A DNA stretch of 64,000 nucleotides from CAYXVJ01 sp050309435 (GCA_050309435.1 JBNRMJ010000005.1:30250-94249); one strand, 5' to 3'. Positions 1 to 8,499 are shown, counted from the stretch's first letter. Notes: generated by a model from the letters alone, not told the origin. Numbers and translations: made by a program.

Positions 1-646
1 TGGCCTGCCCGTATTCGTCCAGTAAGGATAAGACTTCGTCGTCTGCCTCGGCCAGGATGGCGCCGGCTGCGACCGCAGCCCGTAAAAGCGCAGCAGTTTT
101 CAGTTTCTGAAGCTGCTCCAGGCGTACCAGATCGATCTGCTTGCCTTCGCTGGCCAAATCAATGATCTGACCACCGATCATACCTTTGGCTCCGGAGAAA
201 CATGCGATTTTACTACCTGCGAGCGAGGCTGGTTTTCCGCCTGCGATCGCAGCTTCCAATATCAGCTCGTATGCCCGGTTTAACAGAGCATCACCGGCCA
301 GAATTGCCGTGGCTTCGCCAAACATGCGATGACTGGTGGGCTTTCCGCGACGTAAATCGTCGTTATCCATACTGGGCAGATCGTCATGGATCAAGGAGTA
401 GGTATGTATCATTTCGAGAGCAACAGCCAGTTTTCGAGCTTCCGGGCGCATCGAATCATCGCGACTGACGGCATCGTAAGCCGCCAGCAGAAGGATCGGG
501 CGAATGCGTTTACCTCCCGCCAGTAAAGAATAGGCCATTGCCTCGGCGAGGCCGGCTTCTATCTCTTTATCCGGATCCAGTAAATGCTTCAGATCAGCTT
601 CGATTTCGCTGCGATACAAATCGAAACTCTCTTTTCCCTTATTCAT
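1..646 (-). CDS. ispA: Polyprenyl (farnesyl) diphosphate synthase, 3' end cut by window
   Basis: Condenses isopentenyl diphosphate with allylic diphosphates to make farnesyl or geranylgeranyl diphosphate for isoprenoid lipids. The ATG at 644-646 opens a frame that runs off the left edge, about 215 residues. Visible motifs are GGKRIRP near residue 45 and the first aspartate-rich motif DDLPSMDND near residue 90, followed by RRGKPTSH. The second DDxxD motif lies outside the window. It overlaps the end of xseB by 8 bases, so the two are translationally coupled. The order xseA-xseB-ispA is typical of Firmicutes. Chain length of the product cannot be decided from the visible part. Confidence 0.93.
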   Translation of the reverse strand, partial: MNKGKESFDLYRSEIEADLKHLLDPDKEIEAGLAEAMAYSLLAGGKRIRPILLLAAYDAVSRDDSMRPEARKLAVALEMIHTYSLIHDDLPSMDNDDLRRGKPTSHRMFGEATAILAGDALLNRAYELILEAAIAGGKPASLAGSKIACFSGAKGMIGGQIIDLASEGKQIDLVRLEQLQKLKTAALLRAAVAAGAILAEADDEVLSLLDEYGQA

Positions 647-905
647 TGTCCTGCTCCGGGAAATCTTCTTCGACGAGTTCTCCGTCTTCGTTGGCAACAA
701 GCTTGGCGATGCTCTGTTCCACTTCGTCTAGTTTCATGCGACAAAGACGTGCCAGCTCGGTTCCCTCGCGGAAAGCATTCAAAGACTGATCCAGACTCAG
801 CTCGCCGGTCTCCAACTGACGAACTACCTGTTCCAGTTGTCTTAACGCCTGCTCGAAACTAAGTTCGCTAAGTTGCTCTGCGTTTAATTCTTTCTTATCT
901 GTCAT
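639..905 (-). CDS. xseB: Exodeoxyribonuclease VII small subunit
   Basis: Small subunit of the ssDNA exonuclease ExoVII, which acts with XseA in the cytoplasm. At 88 residues it has the usual family length, and it shows the conserved core SFEQALRQLEQVVRQLE and GELSLDQSL. The frame can be extended upstream to 944, but ATG 905 is preferred: it is preceded by AGGAG at good spacing, and the product then begins MTDKKELN. The first 11 bases overlap the end of xseA, which suggests translational coupling and balanced subunit synthesis. Confidence 0.93.
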   Translation of the reverse strand: MTDKKELNAEQLSELSFEQALRQLEQVVRQLETGELSLDQSLNAFREGTELARLCRMKLDEVEQSIAKLVANEDGELVEEDFPEQDNE

Positions 906-2199
906 TTGACTCTCCTTTATTTTCAAGCACTTCGACTTCATCAACCGTTACGGCCAGACGTCCGTCATGTAAGTGCAGTTCCAGCCTGGCATCCGCAGAT
1001 GTTTGTCCGACGGACTGAATTGCCTTTCCCTTATCGTCCAGGACCAGAGCATAACCGCGTCCGAGCACTTTCAGCGGACTTAGGGCATCTAGTTTCGCTG
1101 CCGCGGCACTCAAGCGGTTCTCCAGTTTATTTGTAAGCTGTACAGAGGAACGAGCCAGTTTGGATTCCATGAGATCCAGGTATTGGGTTCTGGACTCCAC
1201 GATATAAAGCGGATTTACCAAAGCACGGCTGTTCGTTAACTGCTCGAGTCGATCGCGTCGCATACGCAAGATCTCCATCGGATCTTGAAGCTGGCGACTG
1301 TCCGTCAAGCGCTTCAACCGTTCCTTGGCCAGCGAGAGCCGCCGATTCAGTGCCTGATGTATAGAACGCTCTTGTTGAATGATTGAACTGATCAGACCCT
1401 CATACTCCGGCATAACGATCTCCGCAGCAGCCGACGGTGTCGGAGCTCTAAGATCTGCGACGAAATCACAGATCGTAAAATCCGTTTCATGACCGACAGC
1501 CGAAACGATGGGAATTCTGCTGTTTGCCACGGCACGGGCGACGATTTCTTCATTAAATGGCCAGAGGTCTTCGAGAGATCCGCCTCCGCGGCCGATGATA
1601 ATTACATCGATATCGTCTCTGGTATTCATGAGCTCGAGGGCTCGAACAAGGCTTCCTGCTGCCTGAGCGCCTTGAACGGCGGCAGGAATCAACAGCAATT
1701 CGAAATGAGGGTTTCGCCTTCTTAATACGTGGATGATATCCCGGATAACCGCTCCGCTGGGACTGGTGATGACACCAATCTTTTGCGGTAAAAAAGGCAG
1801 TTCTCTTTTACGCTCTTGAGAAAAGAGGCCTTCTTCCATCAAGCGGCTTTTCAGTGCTTCATACTCTTGATAAAGACGTCCCATGCCTTCTAGCTGCATC
1901 GAAGTGACCTGAAGCTGGAAATTACCGCTCTTGGCATAGAAATCAGCCGAAGCCGTAACGACTACCGATTGACCGTTCTTGGCTTCGAAATTCATTTTTC
2001 CGGCGTAAGAGGCAAACATCACACAGCTGACCTGAGCATCTGCATCTTTCAGTGAGAAGTAGCAGTGACCGGATGCGTAACGCTTAAAGTTGGATAACTC
2101 ACCGACCACATGAACATTCTTCAGAGGTTCCAAACTCCGAACAACGCGGCTGACATAGTTATTGAGCCGACTGACCGTGATCAGATCTATATCCGCCAT
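895..2199 (-). CDS. xseA: Exodeoxyribonuclease VII large subunit
   Basis: Catalytic subunit of ExoVII, which degrades single-stranded DNA to acid-insoluble oligonucleotides during repair. The 434 residues match the family. An N-terminal OB-fold carries VVGELSNFKRYASGHCYFSLKD (residues about 31-52). The catalytic half has GVITSPSGAVIRD, the IIIGRGGGSLEDLWPFN motif and the VGHETDFTICDFVADLRAPTPSAAAE motif. It starts one base after the nusB stop, within the nusB-xseA-xseB-ispA run. No anomalies are seen. Confidence 0.97.
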   Translation of the reverse strand: MADIDLITVSRLNNYVSRVVRSLEPLKNVHVVGELSNFKRYASGHCYFSLKDADAQVSCVMFASYAGKMNFEAKNGQSVVVTASADFYAKSGNFQLQVTSMQLEGMGRLYQEYEALKSRLMEEGLFSQERKRELPFLPQKIGVITSPSGAVIRDIIHVLRRRNPHFELLLIPAAVQGAQAAGSLVRALELMNTRDDIDVIIIGRGGGSLEDLWPFNEEIVARAVANSRIPIVSAVGHETDFTICDFVADLRAPTPSAAAEIVMPEYEGLISSIIQQERSIHQALNRRLSLAKERLKRLTDSRQLQDPMEILRMRRDRLEQLTNSRALVNPLYIVESRTQYLDLMESKLARSSVQLTNKLENRLSAAAAKLDALSPLKVLGRGYALVLDDKGKAIQSVGQTSADARLELHLHDGRLAVTVDEVEVLENKGESNDR

Positions 2200-2200
2200 T

Positions 2201-2797
2201 TCACTCCTCCTTCGTCTCCGAAACCTCTTCTATTGCCTCGCTGCCGTCATCACTGCCGGGTATGCCTTTGCTTTCTTGGGTAAATACTTCTTCTATTGCC
2301 TCGCTGCCGTCATCACTGCCGGGTATGCCTTTGCTTTCTTGGGTAAATACTTCGGACAGCAAAATATCGCCCTCCGGCTTCGTCAGTCGGCCGAGCACAG
2401 CATTAATATAGGCACGTGACCCGCTTGCCGCGTATCGTTTGGCAAGCAAAACGGCTTCATTGATGGTTACGCTTAAGGGAACATCGGGCATGAAGAGGAT
2501 CTCGGCTGTCGCCAGACGTAAAATGGCCAGGTCGACTTTTGCCAGACGGTCGATGGTCCAGTCCTTTAAATAAGGCGCATAGGTTTCATCCAGACGCTCT
2601 CTGTAGAAACGATAAGCTCCTGCGATTCTCTGAATATAAGCGATGTCCTCGTCCGTATATTTAATGACTCGCTTACTGTCATGATAATCACCCATATTGG
2701 CGATGAATTCGCCGATCTGCTGATCTTCGTCTCCTGTTTGTATGCTCAATTGATACAGTAGCTGAAAAGCTCGCTCGCGTGCGTCTTTGCGACTCAT
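2201..2797 (-). CDS. nusB: Transcription antitermination factor NusB with duplicated C-terminal tail
   Basis: NusB binds boxA RNA with NusE (S10) in rRNA antitermination complexes. Residues about 1-145 are a normal NusB fold: MSRKDARERAFQLLYQL at the N-terminus, then DWTIDRLAKVDLAILRLATAE and a C-terminal stretch with SGSRAYINAVLG. Typical proteins end near residue 140. This one, at 198 residues, carries an acidic tail made of two identical 21-residue units (EVFTQESKGIPGS...), encoded by a perfect 63-bp tandem duplication. The tail is probably dispensable and disordered. An AGGAGG site precedes the ATG. Confidence 0.95.
   Translation of the reverse strand: MSRKDARERAFQLLYQLSIQTGDEDQQIGEFIANMGDYHDSKRVIKYTDEDIAYIQRIAGAYRFYRERLDETYAPYLKDWTIDRLAKVDLAILRLATAEILFMPDVPLSVTINEAVLLAKRYAASGSRAYINAVLGRLTKPEGDILLSEVFTQESKGIPGSDDGSEAIEEVFTQESKGIPGSDDGSEAIEEVSETKEE
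2226..2353 (-). repeat. Perfect 63-bp tandem duplication inside nusB
   Basis: Positions 2226-2290 recur at 2289-2353 with a 63-base period and no mismatch. It is in frame and adds 21 residues to the NusB tail. The absence of any substitution suggests a recent event or an assembly artefact. Confidence 0.95.
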
Positions 2798-2879
2798 TTA
2801 GTCCTCCTGGAGAGTGATACTCTCTTCTATAGTCAAGTTACTATGGGCTGTATCGCCCTTTTATCAGATGTATATGTGT

Positions 2880-3116
2880 TTAACGAAATCTTCCCGGCGG
2901 AAAAATACGATCCAGCAGCTGATGAAATTGTTCCTTGTTACTAAAAAATTTCGAAGCCAATACATAACCTCCGACTGTCAATGCCAGAATAAAAAGTGTC
3001 TTCAGCAAGCCGAAAATTACCAGTAACAAACCCAGGCCGAAACCGACACCGGCACCGACAATCCCGGCATCTTTTCCCCGAAGCAGTCTAACGATCGGTC
3101 CGAATAACTGATTCAT
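2880..3116 (-). CDS. DUF2273 small membrane protein
   Basis: A 78-residue protein with two hydrophobic segments (about residues 17-35 and 38-54: GIVGAGVGFGLGLLLVIFGLL and FILALTVGGYVLA) and a short basic C-terminus, matching small DUF2273 proteins that accompany Asp23-family genes. ATG 3116 is chosen over TTG 3122 because GGAG lies 8 bases upstream. It follows the amaP stop by two bases, so it belongs to the asp23-amaP envelope-stress module. The molecular role is unknown; a membrane anchor or partner for Asp23/AmaP is plausible by context. Confidence 0.8.
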   Translation of the reverse strand: MNQLFGPIVRLLRGKDAGIVGAGVGFGLGLLLVIFGLLKTLFILALTVGGYVLASKFFSNKEQFHQLLDRIFPPGRFR

Positions 3117-3118
3117 GA

Positions 3119-3670
3119 TCAACGCTCCACTTTCGTGCCGAGCAATTCAACCCGGTTGACCTTCACTTGGACTTCGCCGACCGGTATGCCGGTATATCGC
3201 TCGATATCTTTTTTCACGCGATCCTGGATCTTAGCCATCTGCGTCGGAATTTCGACATCCGAAAACAGCACCACAATCAAGATGACAAGAAGTTTATTAT
3301 CTTTACCTTGAGAGATACGCGCTTTGGCTGTTTTCACACCGGCTTGCGCGGCTTTTGAACTATTGAGAGCGATGTTCTCCAATGCTTCGACACCGATATC
3401 AATTTCCCCGATTTCAGTTTCCACGATACGGGATTTGGCCAATCGACCACTCATCAAAGCATAGGTAATGCTGATAATCGATAATGCCACCAGTAATAGC
3501 AAACTTAGACTCAACATAAAGCGAGCCATCGGATTAAGCGAGATACGCTGCAGCAAAACAACAAAGTCAGCTCCCCAGGCCGGGTTCAGAACCTGAAAAA
3601 AAAGCAGGAGTGAGCCGATCGCCACCAGTCCCGAAAAAATTAATAAAAAGAATCGAACCAGTTTGCGCAT
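3119..3670 (-). CDS. amaP: Alkaline shock response membrane anchor protein AmaP
   Basis: AmaP proteins anchor Asp23 to the membrane in Firmicutes. The 183-residue product has two N-terminal transmembrane helices (about residues 5-27 and 47-70) followed by a soluble domain that resembles Asp23 itself. The final part (DRVKKDIERYTGIPVGEVQVKVNRV) parallels the C-terminus of the upstream asp23 product, as is usual for this family. The ATG follows the asp23 stop directly. Likely function: envelope stress homeostasis, by family. Confidence 0.85.
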   Translation of the reverse strand: MRKLVRFFLLIFSGLVAIGSLLLFFQVLNPAWGADFVVLLQRISLNPMARFMLSLSLLLLVALSIISITYALMSGRLAKSRIVETEIGEIDIGVEALENIALNSSKAAQAGVKTAKARISQGKDNKLLVILIVVLFSDVEIPTQMAKIQDRVKKDIERYTGIPVGEVQVKVNRVELLGTKVER

Positions 3671-4042
3671 TTATTGCTCCTCCCGTAAAATTATATCCTT
3701 GACATAGACATCGACGGCATCAACCACCAGTCCAGTGTATTTTTCAACGTCCGATTTTACATTTTCCTGGATCACCCAGGCTACTTCCGGAATGATCTGA
3801 TCATAATAGATGACCGGATAAACCGTTATCGTGATGATATTGTCTGATCCTTCTTCAAAGAATACCTGTACGCCCAGGCCTTCGTGTTCTAATCCGAACG
3901 CGGCCTTAATAGCAGCGGCGCCTCCCGCATCAAGCCGGGCGACACCGGGTGTTTGCAAAGCTGCCTCCGCAGCATATTGAGCGATAAACCCCTGCGACAT
4001 GGACCGCTGGCCACGGGCCGCAGTTTGATTCTGTTCAGGCAT
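3671..4042 (-). CDS. Asp23/Gls24 family envelope stress protein
   Basis: Small alkaline-shock family protein (123 residues from ATG 4042). Core features are the segment GFIAQYAAEAALQTPGVARLD and the C-terminal VKSDVEKYTGLVVDAVDVYVKDI. The longer frame from 4069 lacks a ribosome site, while GAGGA precedes ATG 4042. In Bacillus the homologue yqhY lies directly upstream of nusB; here amaP and DUF2273 intervene. It probably associates with the membrane through AmaP. Confidence 0.88.
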   Translation of the reverse strand: MPEQNQTAARGQRSMSQGFIAQYAAEAALQTPGVARLDAGGAAAIKAAFGLEHEGLGVQVFFEEGSDNIITITVYPVIYYDQIIPEVAWVIQENVKSDVEKYTGLVVDAVDVYVKDIILREEQ

Positions 4043-4161
4043 AAATCCTCTTTCACTTAGCGAAACCATGATCGACTCATTTGTTTCGATACTATCATCG
4101 GTTCCGACTGTTCCGGCACAGGTAGCTCCTAAACAAAGCTCTTTACCGACGGTATGATAAT

Positions 4162-4183
4162 AAGGCGTTCAGGCGAACGCCTT
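4162..4183. other. Perfect 9-bp stem hairpin
   Basis: AAGGCGTTC and GAACGCCTT flank a 4-base loop (AGGC). It lies in the gene-free gap between efp and asp23 (4043-4490). No clear T-tract follows on either strand, so it may be a weak terminator of the efp transcript or a leader structure for asp23. Confidence 0.5.
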
Positions 4184-4254
4184 GAAATCAAAATCCTGAT
4201 TCGCAAGTTTTCGACATGAATACGATAACTTGCAATTTTGCCAAAATATCCTGC

Positions 4255-4449
4255 ACAAGTTTCCTCTCTGCCGCTACGAAACTTGTAACGTTAGTTTGCC
4301 GGGGCAGCTCAACTCCATAACCCTAAGTCCGGAATAAGCTTCCTCTCTGCCGCTACGAAACTTGTAACGTTAGTTTGCCGGGGCAGCTCAACTCCATAAC
4401 CCGAAGTCCGGAATAAGTTTCCTCTCTGCCGCTACGAAACTTGTAACGA
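4255..4449. repeat. 79-bp tandem repeat with internal inverted repeats
   Basis: Units start at 4261, 4340 and 4419; the third is cut after about 31 bases. Two copies differ by only one or two bases. Each unit holds arms AAGTTTC or AAGCTTC and GAAACTT around CTCTCTGCCGCTAC, and the first is extended to ACAAGTTTC/GAAACTTGT (4255-4286). It occupies the 421-bp gap between efp and asp23, with no open frame of note. Confidence 0.92.
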
Positions 4450-4490
4450 TTTTTCCAGGGATCTCCATAGAGGTCCCATGGGAAATTCGT

Positions 4491-5048
4491 TTAGGCTCTC
4501 TCCATATACTCGCCGGTTCTGGTATCGATACGAACCATTTCGCCTTCGTTAACAAAGAGCGGAACCTTGATCGTAGCTCCGGTTTCGACTGTAGCAAGCT
4601 TCGTAGCATTCTGAGCGGTATCGCCCTTGACGCCCGGCTCGGTCTGCGTAATCAAAAGCTCGACGAAAATCGGCAGTTCAACACTGAAGACTTCATTCTT
4701 ATGCATAACCACCTTACAAACGGTATTCTCCTTGAGGAACTCGACCGCTTCACCGATAACCGATTCCATAAACGGAACCTGATCGTAGGTCTCGACATCC
4801 ATGAAGTAGTAGAGGTCACCATCTTTATAGAGGTACTGCATGTCTCTGCGCTCAAGGTATGCCTCCTCGAACTTATCATTCGGTGCGAAGGAGTGTTCCA
4901 CGGTCGAACCGGTCTTCACGTTACGATACTTCGTACGAACGAATGCCGAACCTTTACCCGGCTTAACATGCTGGAACTCAATAACCTGATAAACTACACC
5001 GTCCATCACGAAGAGTGATCCGTTTCTAAAGTCACTTGCTGATATCAT
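4491..5048 (-). CDS. efp: Elongation factor P
   Basis: EF-P enters the ribosomal E site to rescue stalling at polyproline stretches. At 185 residues it is full length, with the three beta-barrel domains: MISASDFRNGSLFVMDGVVYQ, then the KPGKGSAFVRTKYRNVKTG loop that carries the usual modified Lys (K32-K34 region), and the C-terminal GDTAQNATKLATVETGATI. GGAGG precedes the ATG. It follows the Xaa-Pro peptidase gene, the same order as in Bacillus. Confidence 0.97.
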   Translation of the reverse strand: MISASDFRNGSLFVMDGVVYQVIEFQHVKPGKGSAFVRTKYRNVKTGSTVEHSFAPNDKFEEAYLERRDMQYLYKDGDLYYFMDVETYDQVPFMESVIGEAVEFLKENTVCKVVMHKNEVFSVELPIFVELLITQTEPGVKGDTAQNATKLATVETGATIKVPLFVNEGEMVRIDTRTGEYMERA

Positions 5049-5172
5049 CTACTACCTCCACAAATTGTCGAATCATAATATTCAAAAAAAACCGTTAAAC
5101 ACTATAGCACTTTCTTCTCTAGTTTACCAGAAGCAGCTATACATCTCCACGTCCTAAGATATCTTTCGCAGA

Positions 5173-6273
5173 TTAAAGTATGCGCATGCTCTTGTCTGCT
5201 TGTGTAAGGATCTCGATACCATCTTCCTTAATAATGACAAGGTCCTCGATACGAACACCGCCTAAACCGGCCAGATAGATACCCGGTTCGATGGTCATCA
5301 TGCAGTTCGCGGGCAGTTTTTTGTCATATAGAGACGACAAACCGGGAGTTTCGTGGACATCAAGGCCGATACTATGGCCGGTACTATGACCGAACTGCGT
5401 ACCGTATCCGGCTGCTGCTATCACATCTCTGGCGAGCGCATCGCCTTCCTGTCCGCTAAGACCTGCTTTCAAACCGGCTTCGCAGGCCAGCTGTGCCTCC
5501 AAGACGATTTCATAGACCTTCTTCATCACGGGATCGGCATGTCCGACGAAAACCGTGCGGGTAATATCCGAGCAATAACCGTGATAAATCGCACCGAAAT
5601 CCATGACGATGATATCTCCGTCTTCAATCAGTTTATCCGAAGCGACGCCATGAGGCATAGCCGCACGATAACCGGAAGCAATAATGGTTTCGAAAGAAGG
5701 ACCTTCTGCACCTAGCAATCGCATATTATGCTCGAGGATAGCAGCCACATAAGACTCGCTTACACCGGCCTTAATTACCGGAAGTGTCTTCTCCCATGCT
5801 TCATCGGCAATCCGGACGGCCTCCCGGATGTATGAGAGCTCGAGTTCGTCCTTGATCGTTCTTAAGTCGGCAAAGATCTGGCTGGAAGGGACAAGTTCCA
5901 CTTCGCTGCCATTCAAAAGTGTTTCCAGACTGCGAACCTGAGCCCAGGTGAGATCACGCTCTTCCAGACCCAAACGCTTAACACCTTGCTCTTTTAAGCT
6001 GCTAACGGCTGCACCGTAATTCGAGGATACTTGAGAGACTTCGAAACCGACACACTGCTCGTTGGCTTGTTCGGTGTAGCGGCTGTCGACAAAAACTTCC
6101 CTCTTCCGAGGCGAGATCAGAATTGTGCTGGTGGTACCCGTAAAAGCTGCCATGTAGCGCGAGTTTTGTCTGGAGCTGATAAGTATTGCGTCAAGCTCTG
6201 CTTCGTTTAGCTTTTCAACTAAGCGGGCATAGCGTGTTTCCAATGTCTGTTGTAAGTCCTTTGCTGTCAACAT
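5173..6273 (-). CDS. Xaa-Pro aminopeptidase (M24 family)
   Basis: Cytoplasmic metallopeptidase that removes residues from X-Pro N-termini. The 366-residue product has a creatinase N-terminal domain (about 1-130) and a pita-bread catalytic domain. Metal ligands are seen in IIVMDFGAIYHGYCSDITRT (two Asp), TGHSIGLDVHETP (His), TIEPGIYL (Glu) and GGVRIEDLV (Glu). It sits between yqeG and efp; its ATG overlaps the yqeG stop by 7 bases, indicating one operon. Confidence 0.94.
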   Translation of the reverse strand: MLTAKDLQQTLETRYARLVEKLNEAELDAILISSRQNSRYMAAFTGTTSTILISPRKREVFVDSRYTEQANEQCVGFEVSQVSSNYGAAVSSLKEQGVKRLGLEERDLTWAQVRSLETLLNGSEVELVPSSQIFADLRTIKDELELSYIREAVRIADEAWEKTLPVIKAGVSESYVAAILEHNMRLLGAEGPSFETIIASGYRAAMPHGVASDKLIEDGDIIVMDFGAIYHGYCSDITRTVFVGHADPVMKKVYEIVLEAQLACEAGLKAGLSGQEGDALARDVIAAAGYGTQFGHSTGHSIGLDVHETPGLSSLYDKKLPANCMMTIEPGIYLAGLGGVRIEDLVIIKEDGIEILTQADKSMRIL

Positions 6274-6872
6274 AAATTTTCCTCTTTCATAATCGATAAA
6301 ATATGATTTACATCCGGCAATTCGTCGTAATACGAATCTCTGCCCAGACGCTTATACAAGCGTCTTTCCTGCCAGCGTTTCAGTCTGATATACCAGGGTT
6401 CATTGTCATCGAGCGGATCGACAAGTATCGTTTGGCATCCGGCATTTCGCCCGGCCAGCATGTCGGTAAAATACTGATCACCAACCAATATTGTTTTCTT
6501 CACGTCAACCTGAAACTTTTCGCAAGCTCTTAAAATCCCTTTGGAACCGGGTTTATTTGCCATCCCTTCGGCAGGAACGCCTAAGGCTTTACCGACTGCC
6601 GCGGCCCGCCCTGCACTGGCATTGGATAAAATAGAAACCGCCAGATTCGCGGCTTGTATTTTCTTCAGTGCCATCTCGGAAAACGTCGATTTATCTCTTT
6701 GGCCGTGCATGATTAACGTATTATCGGCATCGACCAAAATCAGACGATATCCCAATGCATAAATTCGTTCCCAGTCGATTCCGGACAGATCTTTATAGTA
6801 AGCTCCGGGGACAAATTTTTTTCTTATAAAGCGAGACCCAAGCAATTCTTTCCTCCTCGTCATGCCAGTCAT
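6267..6872 (-). CDS. yqeG: YqeG family HAD IIIA-type phosphatase
   Basis: HAD superfamily phosphatase of the YqeG/GEP4 group (201 residues). The catalytic motif is LILVDADNTLIMHG near residue 45, where Asp-x-Asp starts the HAD motif I. Motif II is in VSILSNAS, and motif III in ILVGDQYFTDMLAGRNAGCQTILVDPL. Two possible starts, 6872 and 6863, both have weak ribosome sites. The distant eukaryotic relative is a phosphatidylglycerophosphate phosphatase; the bacterial substrate is not established. Confidence 0.88.
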   Translation of the reverse strand: MTGMTRRKELLGSRFIRKKFVPGAYYKDLSGIDWERIYALGYRLILVDADNTLIMHGQRDKSTFSEMALKKIQAANLAVSILSNASAGRAAAVGKALGVPAEGMANKPGSKGILRACEKFQVDVKKTILVGDQYFTDMLAGRNAGCQTILVDPLDDNEPWYIRLKRWQERRLYKRLGRDSYYDELPDVNHILSIMKEENLC

Positions 6873-7013
6873 TATTCATCTTTAAGATTGACCATGCGTA
6901 TAAATAAAAATGATATTGAAAATTGTATCACACCCGCCTCACATTCTGATGAACGAAATGCCATGATAAAGAACGATTTATGCGATAGGTATTCCTTACC
7001 GTTTCACACATCC

Positions 7014-7042
7014 TTGTAATGCCTATCCCTCTTCTCTATAAT
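7014..7042 (+). promoter_or_regulatory. SigA-type promoter of aspartokinase
   Basis: TTGTAA (7014-7019), a 17-base spacer and a perfect TATAAT (7037-7042) lie about 45 bases upstream of the lysC start. An imperfect inverted repeat of ATAGGTATT with AATGCCTAT overlaps the -35 side. No lysine-riboswitch signature is seen. Confidence 0.7.
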
Positions 7043-7086
7043 TACCTTGTTTTACGATCGATCTGGAATATCTCGGAGGAAAAGTG

Positions 7087-8433
7087 ATGATTGTTGCTAA
7101 ATTCGGCGGAACTTCGTTAGCAGACGCCACACAAATCAGACGCGTTGTCGATATTGTTCTGAGCAATCGAGCACGTCGTGTTCTTGTTGTTTCCGCGCCC
7201 GGAAAACGCTATTCCGACGATCTCAAGGTAACCGATCTCCTGATCGCTTTAGCCTCTGCGATCCAAGGCGGATATGACGGTATCAGCGAGATGGCGAAAA
7301 TCGCCAAACGATACGATCAAATTGCGCGTGATCTCGGATTGGGTTCGGCGTACTTTGAAATCGTAATGGACGATCTTAAAGCCAGAATTGCCAAATACAA
7401 ATCCAATCACAAAGATCTCAACGACGCCTTAAAGGCAGCGGGCGAAGACAACAATGCTCGACTGATCGCAGCGTATATCAATTCAATCGGAGAGAAAGCC
7501 AGCTATATCAACCCGCTGGAAGCAGGCATGCTCTTAAAAGCACAACGTGGTCAGACCATCGTTTTGGACAAGACTTATGAAGAGCTGGCCAAGCTGGACA
7601 CTCAAAGCGGTCTTCTGGTCTTTCCCGGCTTTTTTGGCGGAACAGAAGACGGACGCATAATCACCTTTTCGCGCGGCGGCTCCGACATAACCGGTGCGAT
7701 CCTGGCCGTTGCCATGAAAGCAGAAGCATACGAAAACTGGACGGATGTCGACTCGGTTTTCGCTGTGAATCCGAATCTCGTCAAGGAACCGCGAGCCATC
7801 CGGGAAATCACTTACAATGAAATGCGCGAGCTGGCTTATGCCGGCTTTTCCGTGCTTCACGAGGAAGCCGTCGCTCCTACTTATCACCATGATATCCCGA
7901 TACATATCCGCAACACGAATAATCCGGGAGCCGCAGGAACCAAAATCGTTAAGTCGCACGGAGACATCGACAGTATTGTGACCGGTATCGCCGGTCAGAA
8001 AGGCTTTTCGTTGCTTCACGTATCCAAGTTTTTGATGAACCGCGAGGTGGGCTTTGCCATGAAGGTTCTTCAGATCCTGGCCGATTACGATATTTCATTT
8101 GACCATATGCCTTCGGGTATCGACTCTCTGTCAATTGTCTTCAAGCAAAATGTCTTCACCAAGGAGAAAGAGAAACTTGTTTGTCAGCGTTTAAAAGACG
8201 AACTGGAAGTCGATGTGCTTGAAGTGGATCACAATCTTGGCATCGTCATGATCGTCGGCGACGCCATGGCCAAGACGGTCGGCGTAACTGCCAGAGCGAC
8301 AAGCGCACTGGCGAAAGCCGGCATCAATATCGAGCTGATTTCCCAAGGCGCATCCGAAATAAGTATTGTTTTTGGCGTCCGGGAAGAATTTGTCAATTAC
8401 GCCGTCCGCGAACTGTATCGCGAGTTCTTCTAA
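7087..8433 (+). CDS. lysC: Aspartate kinase
   Basis: Phosphorylates aspartate at the head of the lysine, threonine and methionine pathway. The N-terminus MIVAKFGGTSL is the canonical kinase motif; ATG 7087 is 7 bases from GGAGG, better than GTG 7084. The catalytic domain includes FSRGGSDITGAILA near residue 200. The C-terminal third holds two ACT domains (about 310-445; HVSKFLMNREVGF and IVMIVGDAMAKTVGVTARATSALAKAGINIELISQG), implying allosteric feedback. At 448 residues it is a monofunctional enzyme. It stands alone with its own promoter and terminator. Confidence 0.95.
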   Translation: MIVAKFGGTSLADATQIRRVVDIVLSNRARRVLVVSAPGKRYSDDLKVTDLLIALASAIQGGYDGISEMAKIAKRYDQIARDLGLGSAYFEIVMDDLKARIAKYKSNHKDLNDALKAAGEDNNARLIAAYINSIGEKASYINPLEAGMLLKAQRGQTIVLDKTYEELAKLDTQSGLLVFPGFFGGTEDGRIITFSRGGSDITGAILAVAMKAEAYENWTDVDSVFAVNPNLVKEPRAIREITYNEMRELAYAGFSVLHEEAVAPTYHHDIPIHIRNTNNPGAAGTKIVKSHGDIDSIVTGIAGQKGFSLLHVSKFLMNREVGFAMKVLQILADYDISFDHMPSGIDSLSIVFKQNVFTKEKEKLVCQRLKDELEVDVLEVDHNLGIVMIVGDAMAKTVGVTARATSALAKAGINIELISQGASEISIVFGVREEFVNYAVRELYREFF

Positions 8434-8468
8434 GCAACTCCGATCAAGATAAACAATTCGGTGTAACG

Positions 8469-8499
8469 AAACCGGCTCTCAAATGAAAGCCGGTTTTTT
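8469..8499 (+). terminator. Rho-independent terminator after lysC
   Basis: AACCGGCT (8469-8476) pairs with AGCCGGTT (8488-8495), followed by a T-tract. It lies 35 bases after the lysC stop. Confidence 0.88.

Noticed and set aside
4255..4449. Possible CRISPR array
   Set aside because: Units are near-identical over the whole 79 bases, with no unique spacers, and no cas gene is near.
4491..4609. Extra frame of 73 residues at the efp end on the minus strand (4388-4609)
   Set aside because: It overlaps efp in another frame and runs into the tandem repeat; it lacks a ribosome site and resembles no protein.
6873..7086. Lysine riboswitch upstream of aspartokinase
   Set aside because: The gap is only about 210 bases and lacks the conserved lysine aptamer motifs. 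A simple promoter is sufficient.
7534..8019. A 161-codon minus-strand frame inside aspartokinase
   Set aside because: It is antisense to a complete and conserved gene and has no recognisable motif.
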